DNA from: an uncultured Muribaculaceae bacterium
Lineage (GTDB): Bacteria; Bacteroidota; Bacteroidia; Bacteroidales; Muribaculaceae
Direction: 5' to 3'
Assembly: GCA_947644475.1 (NCBI GenBank)
Contig: CANRZQ010000129.1
Location: forward strand, 1-7,540
Length of the DNA: 7,540 nucleotides
The notes beneath the pieces were generated by a model. It was not told the origin of the DNA. It searched no databases and saw only the letters and a program-made list of their open reading frames with translations. Below are positions 6,606 through 7,540 of the stretch, piece after piece (the stretch's first letter is position 1; every line of letters begins with the position of its first letter). The position numbers and the translations under genes were made by a program.

Positions 6606-7540
6606 ATGAAAATCAGACACTGCATACCTCTTATCGCCCTTGCCTTTGCCGCCTGCAACAAGGATGAGGTGATAATCGACAACGGAGCCGGAACCGGCCC
6701 CGACGCCCCCGATGCGAAAGGTTCTCCATGGCAGACTGCCGTGCTGGAATACACGCCGGCTCCGGGACAGTTTATCAACGAGACAAAAACAGGCGGATTC
6801 ACCGGCAACGAGTTCACCCCGGCCGAGGCTGCCGCCTACGCCCTCGACCGCTTGAAAAACCGGCGTTTTGTGTCGCTCGGCGCTTTCGGCGGCTACATCG
6901 TGGTGGGATTCGACCACAGCATCCGCAACACCGGCGCCAAATGGGATTTCCTCATCGAGGGCAATGCCTTCGACGATGACCGTGAATCGTCCAACGAGCC
7001 TGGCGTGGTGTGGGTAATGCAGGACACCAACGGCAACGGCCTCCCCGACGACACCTGGTATCAGCTTGCCGGTTCGGAAACAGGCCTGGCTACAACGCTC
7101 GAGAATTATTCCGTGACCTACACGCGCCCTGAGGATCGACACGATGTGGAATGGTCCGGCTCCGACGGAGAGACGGGAGCAGTGAAATATCTGAAAGCAT
7201 ATCACAACCAGCCGTCGTATTATCCGGCATGGATCGAAGCCGACACCTACACCCTCACCGGCACGCGCCTGCCGGCACGAAACTACCGCAATGAGGCCGG
7301 CAACTGGGTGAACCCGCCCTTTGCCCGGGGATATGCCGACAATATCGGGTCCGACGCCTATGTCTCGGCCAAAACCGAAGAACTCGGCGGCCAGTTTACC
7401 GGCTTCGAGATCGACAACGCGATAGATGCCGACGGCAATCCCGTAGCACTCAAAAGCATCGATTTCATAAAGGTGCAAAGTGCCGTAATGGCCCAATCAG
7501 GCTGGATTGGTGAAAATTCGTGTGAAGTTGTATCTTTTAT
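6606..7540 (+). CDS. Predicted cell-surface lipoprotein of the cobalamin-regulated operon (3' end outside window)
   Basis: The frame is open from the ATG at 6606 to the window edge, giving 311 residues without a stop. The signal peptide MKIRHCIPLIALAFAA ends at Cys17 in a lipobox-like FAAC. The following NKDE is the charged sort of sequence linked to lipoprotein export to the outer leaflet in Bacteroidota. A linker rich in G, P and D (~24-40) precedes a beta-rich domain carrying LGAFGGYIVVGFDHSI (91-106), DFLIEGNAF (114-122), EPGVVWVMQDTNGNGLPDD (131-149) and ALKSIDFIKVQS (281-292). D-T-N-G-N-G-L-P-D-D looks like a calcium-binding loop of the thrombospondin type-3 kind. It resembles Bacteroidota 'cell surface protein' (PKD-like) members found beside btuB and btuG. 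Bacteroides has known surface B12-binding lipoproteins (BtuG, BtuH); I cannot assign this gene to either. Zero-base spacing to the preceding gene indicates one operon. Confidence 0.85.
   Translation, partial: MKIRHCIPLIALAFAACNKDEVIIDNGAGTGPDAPDAKGSPWQTAVLEYTPAPGQFINETKTGGFTGNEFTPAEAAAYALDRLKNRRFVSLGAFGGYIVVGFDHSIRNTGAKWDFLIEGNAFDDDRESSNEPGVVWVMQDTNGNGLPDDTWYQLAGSETGLATTLENYSVTYTRPEDRHDVEWSGSDGETGAVKYLKAYHNQPSYYPAWIEADTYTLTGTRLPARNYRNEAGNWVNPPFARGYADNIGSDAYVSAKTEELGGQFTGFEIDNAIDADGNPVALKSIDFIKVQSAVMAQSGWIGENSCEVVSF

Noticed and set aside
6330..7496. A 388-codon open frame on the minus strand opposite the DUF4465 gene and the lipoprotein gene
   Set aside because: It overlaps two strongly supported plus-strand genes, shows no signal peptide or recognisable domain, and is explained by the GC-rich codon use of the opposite strand.

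Overview
The window looks like a chromosomal segment from a Bacteroidales bacterium of the gut type; a Muribaculaceae-like relative is my best guess. Three things support this. Promoters fit the Bacteroidota -33 TTTG / -7 TAnnTTTG pattern (perfect -7 boxes at 29-36, 4924-4931 and, on the minus strand, 4754-4761). Start codons lack Shine-Dalgarno sequences and sit behind A-rich leaders. The proteins belong to typical Bacteroidota families: short MenE, CotH kinase with discoidin-like domains, DUF4465, and an acidic-tailed surface lipoprotein. The genus call is inference.

Layout: (1) 1-119 is a leader with a promoter and a 60-nt imperfect palindrome beginning about where transcription should start. 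(2) 120-1085 (+) is a short menE-type acyl-CoA ligase of menaquinone synthesis. (3) 1084-1127 is a strong hairpin shared by two convergent genes. (4) 1143-4604 (-) is a large secreted CotH-kinase protein with three discoidin-like modules, a Big-like and an FN3-like module, and a C-terminal tail resembling secretion/sorting tails. (5) 4605-5235 is a divergent regulatory region holding the cotH promoter, the promoter of the rightward operon, a cobalamin riboswitch, and a second large hairpin. (6) 5236-7540 (+) is a tight operon of three exported proteins: a small unknown secreted protein, a DUF4465 protein, and the first 311 residues of a predicted surface lipoprotein that runs off the window.

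How the parts work together: the riboswitch makes the rightward operon very likely cobalamin-repressed. No B12-synthesis or B12-dependent enzyme follows it. All three products carry export signals, so the best reading is the upstream end of a corrinoid capture/uptake locus of the kind that in Bacteroides also contains btuB (TonB-dependent transporter) and surface B12-binding lipoproteins such as BtuG. No btuB or btuG is visible here; they would be expected beyond 7540. The menE and cotH genes appear to be independent neighbours.
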